From: Paragordius varius
Lineage: Eukaryota > Nematomorpha
Reading direction: 5' to 3'
Length of the DNA: 64,000 nucleotides
Assembly (NCBI GenBank): GCA_964247055.1
Contig: OZ176051.1
Span: forward strand, 12,710,001 to 12,774,000
The position numbers and the translations under genes are program-made. Shown one piece after another: positions 1-10,990 of the stretch. The notes under the pieces are model-generated. The model saw nothing but the letters and a program-made list of their open reading frames with translations, was not told where the DNA came from and made no database searches. Numbering within the stretch: the first letter of the stretch is position 1; every line of letters starts with the position of its first letter.

Positions 1-1294
1 ACAATTTTCCGGAGAACGTGTTGAACCATTCAATTTCAAATATAATTTTTGTTTACTTATTTTCGATTGCGCCGAACATAGTCGAGCCACTTTTTTGATT
101 TAGGCCCTCTTTTTACCCGCTCCCCCCGTAAAATACCATTTTTTTCAAAAAACAAAGTCCACAAAAATAATTTTCTAAATCGATTTTTCGCCCTAAGTAT
201 GAGACCGTAAAAATTCAATAAAGATTCCACGTATTGCCTTTAAAAGGCAAAAATTTTAGTCAGGCGTTTCTTTGATGATAGCTGCTGAGTAAGGAGTCAC
301 ATTTTTGATTTAGGCCCTCTTTTTACCCGCTACCCCCGTAAAATGCCATTTTTTTCAAAAAAAACAAAGTCCACAAAAATATTTTTTTGATTGTATTTTT
401 TTGTCCACGGTATGAGACTGTAAAAATTCGAGAAAGATTTTTCGTATTGCCTGTTAAAAGGCAAAAATTTTAGTCAGCGTTTCTTTGATGATAGCTGGTA
501 AGGAGTATCTATCATATGTATAGCATGTTAAAAGATATATGGATATTAATACATTATTTATCCTCATCTATATATTTATAAAAATGGAAAATGCTGGCTT
601 TGTGATCTGGTACAGGAAAACCGGTAGACCCAATCAAATCCAAATATCGAAAAAATATAATCATTAATAAATGTCCCGACAATAGCTTCGCCCTTTTTTT
701 GAAATAGGACCCCAGTTCGGGCCCACCCCGTATGAAAAATGGGTTTTTTTTGAAAACAGAAGTCCACAAAATCGTGTTTTTGAGACAATTTTCCGGAGAA
801 CGTGTTGGACCATTCAATTTCAAATATAATTTTTGTTTACTTATTTTCGATTGCGCCGAACATAGTCGAGCCACTTTTTTGATTTAGGCCCTCTTTTTAC
901 CCGCTCCCCCCGTAAAATGCCATTTTTTTCAAAAAACAAAGTCCACAAAAATAATTTTCTAAATCGATTTTTCGCCCTAGGTATGAGACCGTAAAAATTC
1001 AATAAAGATTCCACGTATTCCCGTTAAAAGGCAAAAATTTTAGTCAAGCGTTTCTTTGATGATAGCTGCTGAGTAAAGAGTATCTATCATATGTATAGCA
1101 TGTTAAAAGATATATGGATATTAAAACATTATTTATGGTAATCTATATATTTATAAAAATGGAAAATGCTGGCTTTGTGATCTACAGGAAAAACGGTAGA
1201 CCCATTCAAATCCAAACTTCGACCCCCCCCCCCCCCCCCCCCAGAAGTCCGAAGGACTTCCTCGGGCTGCGTAGCAGCACGAGATTCACGCTAG
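1..1294 (+). mobile_element. Helitron copy made of tandem units, complete at its 3' end
   Basis: The block ends in CACGCTAG followed by T, the CTRR end and T target of a Helitron. Before that end lie two short hairpins: GAAGTCC-GAA-GGACTTC at about 1244-1260 and GCTGC-GTA-GCAGC at about 1266-1278. A 5' end of the type TCTATATATTTATAAAAATG occurs at 567 and again at 1142, so the element is built of units about 575 bp apart. Each longer unit holds two related sub-repeats containing 'gatttaggccctctttttaccc'-like sequence. Positions 1-566 belong to a unit that starts outside the window. No Rep/helicase coding is present, so it is non-autonomous. A related copy lies at 41643-42696 on the other strand. 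Confidence 0.75.
1142..1294 (+). mobile_element. Minimal 153-bp Helitron unit with both ends
   Basis: It begins TCTATATATTT after an A and ends CACGCTAG before a T. Between the ends it has only a short 5' region, a run of 20 C at 1223-1242, and two hairpins. It is the shortest stretch here with both Helitron ends. It could be an element in its own right or the last unit of the tandem copy that contains it. Confidence 0.6.
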
Positions 1295-1309
1295 TAAGTG
1301 TATAATTTG

Positions 1310-1600
1310 GTTAAAATATGTAAATGATTATCTTTAGTAAGCTTCAATGTTACATTTCAACTGAAAAAACTTTATATTTATTAATTTAGCTGTTTAGTTA
1401 GCCGTATTTGGAATACCAATTTTATCCTCTAAAAGTTACTAAAAGGTTAAAAATACAATTTTTACTAGCGAACAGTTTTTGATAATTAGATTTCAACCAC
1501 AATAAATTTTAAAACAAAAATTTATTTACGAGATTGAGCTTTAGGAATTCCCCCATATTCTGGGACAAAAAAGTGATAATAAGTGTAAACAGTCCATTAC
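1310..1600. repeat. Diverged MITE fragment, relative of 33670-34125
   Basis: The stretch around 1325-1370 ('attatctttagtaagcttcaa') matches 33930-33965 ('attatctttaaaaagcttcag'), and both continue through a 'ctctaaaagtta / ctctagaagtca' block. This marks an old copy of the family whose clearest member is at 35088-35580. Boundaries are approximate. Confidence 0.35.
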
Positions 1601-2250
1601 CTTCTGGGGAATTTTATATTCGAGAGCGAATTGAAATTTGCAAATATATTTTAAATTAATAATATATTGGATGGTTTAGCTTAAAACGATCAAGAAACAG
1701 CTGATCTCTTTAAAACTGCTCATATTTTCGGTCAATATAATCGATATTCCTTACAAAATGCTAATTAAACTTTTCAAAATATTTTAAATATATAAACTTT
1801 AATACAACAAAATTTTCCTTCAATAACATTTTGATTCGAATTGGGGTATCTAAATACCCCAGACAATAATTGATATTTTTAAAAACTAGTGAAAGAAACA
1901 GTCACAATTTAAATTTATGCTTCTTTCCTCATAAAAATTATATAAAAACGCCGAAATGTCTCAATATAGTTTTGAAAAAAAGTTCCGCATCAACCTACTT
2001 GGGTGCCATTTTTATTTTGCACCGTTTTTACAAAATATCTTTGATTCTAAGCCTAAAATTTAGCTTACTTTTTATTAAAATCACATTTAACATTGATAAA
2101 TTAAGAAAAAGTGGTATATTTTGCTTTCTTTTAATATTTAGCTTATGCACACACATGATGTAGGCTAAATTTTTACCTTAGTATTATACCTCTGAAAATG
2201 CAATATAAAGAATTTTTGAATCATTATATTATTATATTTTGCTTCATTAA

Positions 2251-4347
2251 TCTATATATTTATAAAAATGGAAAGTGGTGGCTTTGTGATCTGTTTCCGG
2301 AACGGTAAACCCATTCAAATCCAAATAACAAAAAATATAATCATCAATGAATCCCCCGACAATAGCTTCGCCCTTTTTTGAAATAGGCTCCCAGTTGGGG
2401 CCCACCCCGCGCAAAAAAGTTTTTTTTGAAAACTGAAGTCCACAAACATCGTGACAATTTTCCGGAAAACGTGTTGGACCATTCGATTTCAAATATGATT
2501 TTTATACTTATTTTCGATTGCGTCGAATATAGTCGGCTTGCATTTTTATTTAGGCCATCTTTTTACCTGACCCGCCCCTCTTCCCATAAAATGCCATTTT
2601 TTCGAAAAAACTATCCGCAAAATTTTTTGAATCTATTTCTCCAAGGGTATGAGACCGTAAAAATTCACTGAGGATTCCAGGTATTCCCTGTTAAAAGGTA
2701 AAAATTTTAGTCGTCCGTTTTTTTATATTGGCTGCTGGGTAAGGAGCTACCCGATAAAAACTGATCCATCATATCGAAATAGCGTGCTTTTGGGGCTAAA
2801 TTTCAGAAAACCTATCGGGCCATATGAGGTCAATCCGTGCTTAAAATATTACCCCGCAAGGCAAAAATTTAGGTCGTGCGTTTTATTTTTTGAAATTAGC
2901 CGTTAATTAGACCCTTCACGCCCTGAAATGCGCCACCATAGAATATTTTTTTGTTTTGAGGTAATTTTTTTATAAACTAATGAGAACATATGGAATCAGA
3001 TTCCAGGTATTCTCCGTAAATAAATATCTTAATCCAGCGCTTTTTTGTATCAGTCTCTGTATAGGGAAGCTATTCGCCTAAAACTGCCCCACCATATCTA
3101 AATTGCGTTGTTTAGTAGTTAATATTCAGAAAACTTATCAGGACACATAAGTTTTAGGGCCTGAAATATTACTTGTAAAAAGGCAAAAATTTAAATCGGA
3201 CGGATTTTTTAAATTAGCTGTTAAATAGGCCCTTCAAAATTTTTTATCGAGCGTCTTTTTATTGGCCTCTGGGTAGAGGGCTACTCTCCTACAATAGGGC
3301 CACCCTATCGATACATCGTGACTTTGGAGGCAAATTTTAGAAAACTTATCAGGCCACATGAGTTTAATACTTGAAATATTACCCGTAAGAAGGCAATTAA
3401 GTAGAGCGGTTTTATTAAATAACCCCTTAATTAGGCCCTTGCCCTGAAAATGCGCCACCATAGAATGACTTTTTGCTTTTGATGCAATTTTTCGAAAATC
3501 CCACGAGAGCATATGGGATTAATCATCATTCCAGGTATTACCCGAATTAAGGTAAAAATTTTAATCGAGCGTTTTTTTGTTTCGCCAATGGTTAGGGGGC
3601 TACCTGCATATAGCCGCGTCACCATATCGATACAGCATGCCTTTGGAGCCAAATTTCAGAAAATCTATGAAACTGATAGGAACATATGGAATCCATGATA
3701 ATTCCAGATATTCACCAAATAAAGGCAAAAATTAAGTCTAACCCTTTTTATACCTGCCCCTGGGTAAGGACCTACACGCCAAAAACTGGGCCACTATATA
3801 ACAAATGCGTTATTTTGGAGCTAATTTACAGAAATGAAGCCATATGAGCTCATTAAAAGCTTGAAATAATACCCGTAACTAGGTAAAATATAAGGTCAGC
3901 CGTTTGTTATTAGCCGTTAATTTGGGGCCTTTATGTTCTAAAAATGCGCCATCATATAATGATTATTTAGTGTCAGAGGGGAATTTGTATAATATGATTC
4001 TTTCCTTTAAAAGGGGTCACAAACTTACACTTCATATACCTTGATCCCAGCTGTGTGAACACAATTTCAAAATAAAACTTTTAACCATGATTTTGTAACA
4101 CGAAAATTTTAAAATAAATCCAATGATACTTTATAATATTAACTTCAATAAAGGACATTTTAAATGTGGTAAATTTTAAGTTAACAATTTTTAGGCCCTA
4201 CAAAAATCCGTAAAAGAATTATTTAACACATTTTTATTAAATATGCTTTTAATTATTTGTTATCTCCATTATCTCTATTTATTGCAAATTAATAAGAATA
4301 ATTATCGGTGATGCTACGTCACAGCGAAGCGTTACAGGGCCAGCTAG
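2251..4347 (+). mobile_element. Helitron, full length, non-autonomous
   Basis: The element starts TCTATATATTTATAAAAATG and ends GCGAAGCG...CCAGCTAG, inserted between A and T. The host MITE reads attaa|tgtta-like across the site in its intact copies, so the boundaries are set by an empty site. There is no Helitron protein coding. The 5' part (2251-2700) is like the units at 567-1141. The middle is a degenerate tandem array. The last 300 bp match the - strand fragment at 33299-33640. Its 3' end differs from that of the 1-1294 copy, so at least two 3'-end types share one 5' end here. Confidence 0.8.
2700..3960 (+). repeat. Degenerate tandem array inside the Helitron
   Basis: A block of the form 'ctgggtaaggagctac...ccaccatatcg' recurs at about 2738, 3051, 3265, 3583 and 3757. 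Alternating spacings near 315 and 175-215 bp suggest a unit of about 315 bp with half-units lost. Copies are well diverged from each other. Confidence 0.6.
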
Positions 4348-4478
4348 TGTTATATAAATGCACACTTTTGCCATGGTTTTAATTTAAACCATATTTTTTA
4401 AAATATTTAATTATAAACAAGCCTGGGGAATCTAATACACCAATTAGAATCAAAGGACTAAAATGAATGTGTTGTATC

Positions 4479-5071
4479 TAGGGTTGTGCTGACCAAGTCA
4501 ATACCAGGTCAATGACAATTTATTTTTTGACCATGGTCATTTAAAAAAACAGCCGTTTTTTAAAAAATTGCTGGTATTGTACAATATAAAATTGTTGAAA
4601 CTACATCCTTATAACATTATCATTTAGCATATCCATTTATTTTGAAAAACAATCCAGTTTGCAAAATATGCGATTATTCAATATATATATGAACCAATAA
4701 AATGTAAAAACATTTTATAATTGGATATTTCAATGATGAAAGAAAGTGTAAAACAAACTAGGTAATATTTTATTTGAAATATCCAGTATTAAAAGCTATG
4801 AATTTGAATCAGAAGGCCACAAGAATGTGACAAAATTATTTTAAAACTAAATTGATTAAATTTGATTGAATATATTGTAAATACAAAAAAATGTATAATA
4901 TAAACTTTTAAGAAAAAACATGACATTATTAGTTAAATAAGTGTCGTTCGAACATTATTATCATACTCCAATATCGCATGGTATTTACTTAGGTAAAGTG
5001 GTCATGACCGTGGTCGGGTCTGACCGGGTCTGACCGGACTTTTTTGAAAAAGCAGTCAAATGCACACCCAA
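4479..5071. mobile_element. hAT-type MITE with 8-bp target duplication
   Basis: The ends are TAGGGTTGTGC and, read inwards from the other side, TTGGGTGTGCA. The element is flanked by GTTGTATC (4471-4478) and GTTGTATT (5072-5079), an 8-bp duplication as made by hAT transposases. Near the ends are several GGTCA/TGACC-rich words in inverted arrangement (about 4488-4550 and 4998-5040). No transposase coding is seen in its 593 bp. Confidence 0.7.
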
Positions 5072-5086
5072 GTTGTATTTAAGTAA

Positions 5087-5640
5087 TTAGGAAAAAAATA
5101 TCTGTTTTGACTTTTTAAAAATATTAGATTTTTTTAGTATAAAACAATAAAAGATAAACTTGGATTAATTTTTATCTATTAATATTTTATAGACTGAGAA
5201 AATACTTAGCACAAAACCAAAATATCAAAACATTAGCTCAACAACGATATTCAATTAAACAAAATGAATCAACTCGACACAAAATACATATTGACAGAAA
5301 ATAAAGAATAATTTAATTAGACAAAGATACTGAATATTTATAATGTAAATAAAATAAATAACTTGAATATATTATGATTTGTATAAATTAAAAAATATAA
5401 ATATATAACCTGCCCTATCCCCCCACCCTAAAGAGAAAAAAAATTAAAAAATATTTAAGTCCAAAATTTTCTTTTGAGCGTCCGAGTGTAAGAATGCTTA
5501 AATAAAAATTTTGAACTTATAAACCCTATTTCACACGATTGGGAAAAACAACTCTCTTAATAACAAGAGTTGATTTTCCCCAAAGAAGTAAATGTTCTCC
5601 CATTAGAGAGTCATTTGCACTAAATCTCCACAAGTAAAAT
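5087..5640. other. Intergenic, no feature recognised
   Basis: AT-rich single-copy-looking DNA. I see no coding frame, repeat end or RNA gene in it. Confidence 0.4.
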
Positions 5641-6085
5641 GGATGTACATTCAAGCCGAATGAGATGCTCGCATGCCTGTTGTAATCAATCGACCCAGGC
5701 GCGATTTGTCATTCTCTCCATCGCCTTGTGGGCTGTTAAGTAATGGACGTCCAAGAGCTTCGTTTCAACTGGTGCCTCCTCCCCTTAAGTTTACCTACTA
5801 ATACGTAGGTTCCTTTTCCTGTGTGCATCTCGTTCATGTGTCCTCCCATAAATGAGTCAGTCCCGAATCCCCCGTATTCGATCCTTGCGGGAGTTGTGGA
5901 ATCAGCTATGTACGCCTTTCCCATAGAGTTAATCCCAATAGACCTAAATAATACATTAATCTCGTAATGAGCAGGTCCATTTCTGTTCGGTCCTTCATTC
6001 ACGTACGAATTAGTCTTGTCTCACGTCTTCATCCCTGGTAGCCATTCGAGAAGAAGGCCTAAAGCCTTCAAATTCGATTTTCCAA
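5640..6085 (-). other. GC-richer island with an 88-codon - strand frame, unrecognised
   Basis: About 450 bp stand out from the AT-rich surroundings by balanced base composition. The longest frame is on the - strand, 5736-6002, with an ordinary-looking amino acid mix including NEGPNRNGPAHYEINVLF and GGHMNEMHTGKGTYVLVG. The frame is open upstream for only a few codons. I see no strong splice pair that would extend it, and I do not recognise the family. It may be a captured or processed gene fragment, a lone exon, or a decayed transposon part. Confidence 0.3.
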
Positions 6086-6563
6086 CCAGCCTTCCCATAT
6101 ATATTTTTTTCTAATTGAATCATAGGAGTTTAGATTACTTAATACATCCATATATGTACTCTTGTTTTCCAAATGGAAAATTACAGAAACAAAGAATTTT
6201 ATGAACACCAAAGCTTGTCCTTAGATTTTTTTTTAAAATAATTTTGCTTTATTCTATATTATATGCTCTCTTTATCCATTTAATCAGCGGAATTGGTTGA
6301 AACAGCCTAAATTTACATGGGTGTGCTATATATGTATTGCCTGCATGAAACAAGATATATTTTGCGCATGGAAGCACAATTTAGGATTAATGTAAAATTC
6401 TGAGTTTAACTAAATATAGTTTTTCTCTTAAATGCAGGACTTATTTAATAATAAATAAATTGAAGGATTATAGTTGCGCATGACAGTGTAGATAATAATT
6501 TAATATAGCCTTTTTTAGCATTAGTAAACGTATCAAATGGATATGAATAGAATCTGGAGTCTA

Positions 6564-6750
6564 TTACAAAAGACAACCACACATACCTTGATTTGTTTAT
6601 AACACAGTGATTATATGTACAACAATTACGTATTTTACAATTATCAAATGATTTTCTTAGATTAATTTTAGTAAAAAGGATGGTAGTCTTTTGAAAAAGA
6701 AATTGTCTTTATATTTTACGTTATGACCGTATAATTTCAATTTTACTGGC
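6564..6750. mobile_element. Tc1/mariner-like MITE, truncated, in arm A
   Basis: The right end reads '...tttatattttacgttatgaccgtataatttcaattttactg', the terminus of the CAGTAAAAATTGAAATTATAC family common at 16400-20510. The other end is missing. The mirror copy is at about 13714-13900. Confidence 0.55.
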
Positions 6751-7424
6751 AATCGACAATATTTAAAAAACTAACAATGTATAATACATTGTATAAAGGT
6801 GAAGTAACTTATTGATTTCAAAAATGGTCGTATGTTATACTAAAAATATTGATTTAATTAAATATTTTTTAGAAAATAAAATAGTTTTTTTACAGACCGG
6901 GGGATCAATAAAGGAGCCAATTTAATAATGATTTAATTACCTTTGGCCCATTTATATATGAGGAAAAAGTATGATGGGATTTGAATAAGGCTGCACGTTG
7001 AACTAAAAAATTTCTTGGCATTTAATTGCTCAAAAGTCTATTTTTAGGGACATGTAGACGAACATAGGTCTAATTTATAAAAATAACCATAACCCTTGGC
7101 ACTTTTTCAAAGAGATGGTTTACAATATTTTTAATCTGGTTTTCAGTATTGTTACTATGTCAACCACTATATAATACAAAATTTCTACACAAACCCTTAC
7201 TTGATAAAGTCTTCAGAAAAGAAGGATATTGAGTTATTTTAATAAAATTATTTTTTGAATTATAATCGCATTAGATAATATTTGACGTTGTAGTCATTCT
7301 AAATAACTTTTGGTAATCAAATAAATTAATAATTTATTTTACAATATTTTTCGAATAATGATATTAACAAACGTAAATGCTTTTTACCATATTTTAACAT
7401 TTAAAAAATTATTTACAATTTTGG

Positions 7425-7667
7425 AATTCAAATTCACCCTCAATATTCTTAAACAATTCGAATTGACCAAAAATAAATTATGGGTTTTCGGGCTAATATT
7501 ACTCATCATAAATATAAAATATATCTTAATGGCATAGTTTATTATTTTTTCAGTATGATTTTAATTTACAAAATTTTATTTTTTAAAAATATAATAAAAT
7601 ATAGGTAGTTTTCAATTTTAAAAACACATAATTTATTTTGGGTTATGAATTGTTCAAGGGTGAATAT
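7425..7667. mobile_element. Short inverted-repeat element, AATTCAAATTCACCC family, in arm A
   Basis: Inverted ends AATTCAAATTCACCC... and ...GGGTGAATATT enclose about 240 bp, with an inner inverted 'aaaataaattat' pair. A mirror copy is at 12795-13038 and a diverged one at 47593-47860. Confidence 0.55.
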
Positions 7668-7879
7668 TAAATTAAGGCTGTCTTAGTTATATTCCGCCGA
7701 TTTGATAATGAATTAAGTTTGAGATTCGCCTTTAAATTCATTGAATCAGTCTTAATAATTTTGAAATAATTAAAAGTTTTAAATTAATCAACTCAATAAT
7801 GTCATATTAAATGTACAGTATAAAAATTGATTATTTTTTCTAAAAACGACCATATATATTTATGAATCATTTTGATGTA

Positions 7880-9916
7880 CAGTCATGTAGACTTTATATT
7901 GTTAAAGATTTACTTTTTTTCGTTAATTGGGTATTAATATTTGGTAAAGAATATAAAAACAAGAGCAATATGGTATTACCATATCATATTCTTTAAAACA
8001 GTAAAAAATGAAGGGGAAGGGCGTCGGAAATCTTTAGTAAAAAAATAAAAATACACTAACTACTAACCCTTCACTTAAATTTGATGAATATTTTGTAATG
8101 TTAAATTTTGAGAATATTATAGCATTTTATGTTAACATTTGAAATATTGTTGTTACGTATTTAGATGCGGAATTTTGTGGGTTTTTATCTTTAATAATTT
8201 AATAAATAGTAAAATGGGTACTATTTTTCAACATGATAAATACCTGTATTAATCGATATTGGTATTATTTTATATAGTTGTTATTAGTAATTAAAATACA
8301 GGTTATATATTAGTTAAAATTTAAGTAGATTTTGAATTGTTTTTGTTTTTATGTTATTCATTGTCAATTTTTATGTATTGACATTTTAATCAGGTAAAAA
8401 TTGCGGTTTCTAAATTTAGTCAAATTTAATTTTTTTGTTTTTTATTTAATATTGTTAATTGTAATTAATTACATATTGTAATTTTAATAATTACAGGTGA
8501 AAATTGTGGTTTTTAATAAATTTAGTCAAATTTAATTTTTTTGTTTTTTAGGATTTGCATTGTTAATTGTAATTAATTACTACATATTGGAAATTTTAAA
8601 AAAACAGGTAAAAATGGGGGTTTCAAATTTTTTTATTGTTAATTGTAATTAATTACATATTGTGGACATTTTAATAATTACAGGTAAAAATTGCAGTTTT
8701 TAATAAATTTAATAAAAATTGAATTTTTGTTTTTTAGGATTTGCATTGTTAATTGTAATTAATTTATTTGGTCATTTTAATAAATACAGGTAAAAATTGC
8801 GGTTTTTAACAAATTTCAAATTTATTTTTTTTATTTTGTATCATTGTTAATTGTAATTAATTACTACATATTTTGGACATTTTAAATACAGGTGAAAATG
8901 GCAGTTTTTTAAATTTAACATTTTTTGTATCATTGTTATTTGTTATTAATTAATAAATATTTGGACATTTAAAAACAGGTGAAAATTGCGGTTTTTAATA
9001 AATTAGTAAAATTTTTAATGTTTTGTTCAACTTCGCTAATTTATTATGTATTATATATTTTTGATACATTGATATCAGGTAAAAATTACTATCATTTGAA
9101 TAAATTAGCAAGGTTGAACAAAACATTAAAAATTTAAATTTTATTTAAAACCGCAATTTTCACATGTTTTTTAAATGTCGAAAATATTTGATAATTAATA
9201 ACTAATAACAATGATACAAAAAAAATTAAATTTGAATTTTGTTAAAAACCGCCATTTTTACCTGTATTTTTTAAAATTTCCAAATATGTAGTAATTAATT
9301 ACAATTAACAATGTTAAATAAAAAACAAAAAAATTAAATTTGACTAAATTTAAAAACCGCAATTTTTACCTGATTAAAATGTCAATACATAAAAATTGAC
9401 AATGAATAACATAAAAACAAAAACAATCCAAAATCTACTTAAATTTTAACAAATATATAACCTGTATTTTAATTACTAATAACAATATAAAATAATACCA
9501 ATATCGATTAATACAGGTATTTATCATGTTGAAAAATAGTAATTATTGAATTTAATTATAAACCATAAATAATAAAATACCCATTTTACTATTTATTAAA
9601 TTATTAAAGATAAAAACCCACAAAATTCCGCATCTAAATACGTAACAACAATATTTCAAATGTTAACATAAATTGCTAAAATATTCTCAAATTTAACATT
9701 AAAAATATCCATCAAATTTAAGTGAAGAGTTAGTAGTTAGTGTATTTTCATTTTTTTACTAAAGATTTCCGACGCCCCTCCCCTTCATTTTTTACTTTTT
9801 TAAAGAATATGATATGGTAATACCATATTGCTCTTGTTTTTATATTCTTTACCAAATATTAATACCCAATTAACGAAAAAAAGTAAATCTTTAACAATAT
9901 AAAGTCTACATGACTG
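7880..9916. mobile_element. Long-armed hairpin transposon P, TA-flanked
   Basis: The ends are CAGTCATGTAGACTTTATAT and its inverse, with TA on both sides (7878-7879, 9917-9918). The two arms pair for about 0.9-1 kb each around a small centre near 9070, so almost the whole 2037 bp is one imperfect palindrome. CAGT ends and TA duplication suggest a Tc1/mariner-type non-autonomous element of foldback shape. No transposase is present. It spans the A/B junction at 9475. Confidence 0.65.
8392..9090 (+). repeat. Tandem repeats of about 100 bp inside P
   Basis: The word CAGGTAAAAATTGCGGTTTT or a close variant recurs at about 8392, 8494, 8607, 8682, 8788, 8888, 8977 and 9077. Each is followed by 'ttgttaattgtaattaatta'. 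The opposite P arm (9120-9480) has about four inverse copies, so the arms differ in copy number. Confidence 0.7.
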
Positions 9917-10990
9917 TAAATTAAATAATTTAAAATATAAATTGTGTTATCAATTTACACCTCTACTTTTGCTGACAATAGTAATTACTAAAAAAGCAAA
10001 TTTAAAAAATAGAGCGGTCATTTGAATGAAGAGTTGTCTTTAGGTTTTTAGATTTTATCTGGATATTTCTGCATATTCAATTATACATACTGAAAACAGT
10101 TTGCTTTTAACTAATTTATTCAACTGAACCTTAAAGGAGAAAACGTAAAAAATAAAGATTAATATTTTCAAACACCAGTGTACTTTCTATATCTTTATTT
10201 TTTTGAATTGTCATTAAATTGCCAAGTAGGTAATATGCATATATGATAAATTATGTATTTTAATTGTAAACCTATTTATAATGTTTTTAAATATAAATTA
10301 TTTTTTTATTTACAAAAGGATTACAGTTTAACACTTGGATACAACACACTCATAGTCCTTCGATTCAAATTGGGGTAGTTGGATACCCCAGGCCTGTTAA
10401 AAATTAAATTCTTTAAAAAATATAGAAGGAATCAGAACCATGGCAAAATTTTGCACTTATCTAACATTAATAAGCCGAATTATATAAAAAATATTATTCA
10501 AAAATACTTGATATTACTTATTTTAAGCTAAAACCAAAAGGTAAAATTTCGTCAACCTGACATGTGTCAAATTGTAAACTTGAAAAATTTTACAAACTAA
10601 ACAGCTTTTTCTATTTCTATCAATGTTAGATGTAATTTATATAAAAAATTAGCTTTAGTTTTACCCTTAAAATATAGAACGATATTTTGCAAAAAAATTT
10701 TAAAATAAAAATGGCGTCGAAGTAGTTTGAGATGGAGCTTTTTTTCAAAACAAAATTTTATCAAGGTATTTTGGCATATTTTTATAATATTTATCAGGAT
10801 AGAAGCATAAATTAAAATTGGGACCGTTTCCTTCAGTAGTTTTTTAAAAATTTTAATTTAAATTTTGTCTGGGGTATTTAGATACCCCAATTTGAATCGA
10901 AGTGTTAAAATTGTTCACGCACCCATATCTATATAAAAACTATAAATACCTTAAAAAAGTACAATAAAAATTAATATTATACAAACATAT
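9476..10990 (+). repeat. Inverted repeat arm B (pairs with 14410-15925); also the loop between A and A'
   Basis: Reverse-complement matches with B' keep a coordinate sum of 25399-25403, the 4-nt drift being an indel inside the MITE copies. It starts in the right arm of P (9476-9916) and runs to 'ttaatattatacaaacat'. It holds the ACACTT-family MITE at 10331-10905. No coding frame. Confidence 0.85.
10331..10905. mobile_element. ACACTT-family MITE, intact, in B
   Basis: The ends are ACACTTGGATAC and AAGTGT, with TA on each side. Sub-terminal palindromes TTGGGGTAGTTGGATACCCC and GGGGTATTTAGATACCCC lie near the two ends. It has no coding. The mirror copy is at 14494-15072. Confidence 0.7.

Larger units (their letters stand above)
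1826..5086 (+). mobile_element. TA-flanked MITE (ACACTT family) split by two later insertions
   Basis: The MITE is in three pieces: 1826-2250, 4348-4478 and about 5080-5086. Joined by comparison with the uninterrupted copies at 10331-10905, 14494-15072 and 45800-46329, they make one element of about 565 bp flanked by TA. The first gap is a Helitron (2251-4347) and the second a hAT MITE (4479-5071). The family has terminal ACACTT/AAGTGT and a sub-terminal palindrome of the form TTGGGGTATCTAAATACCCC. Confidence 0.75.
6253..9475 (+). repeat. Inverted repeat arm A (pairs with 10990-14211)
   Basis: Reverse-complement matches between this arm and A' keep an almost constant coordinate sum (20462-20465) over 3.2 kb. 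Examples are 6296-6390 with about 14075-14170, 7900-8060 with about 12405-12560, and 9040-9110 with about 11355-11425. So the arms are nearly free of net indels, though not identical (for example gcgcatgg against gtgcatgg near 6365/14097). The arm contains three transposon copies and no coding frame. Confidence 0.85.

Noticed and set aside
554-874. - strand frame repeated at 2247-2492 and, on the + strand, at 42476-42712
   Set aside because: The similarity comes from Helitron unit sequence; frames shift between copies and no protein family is seen.
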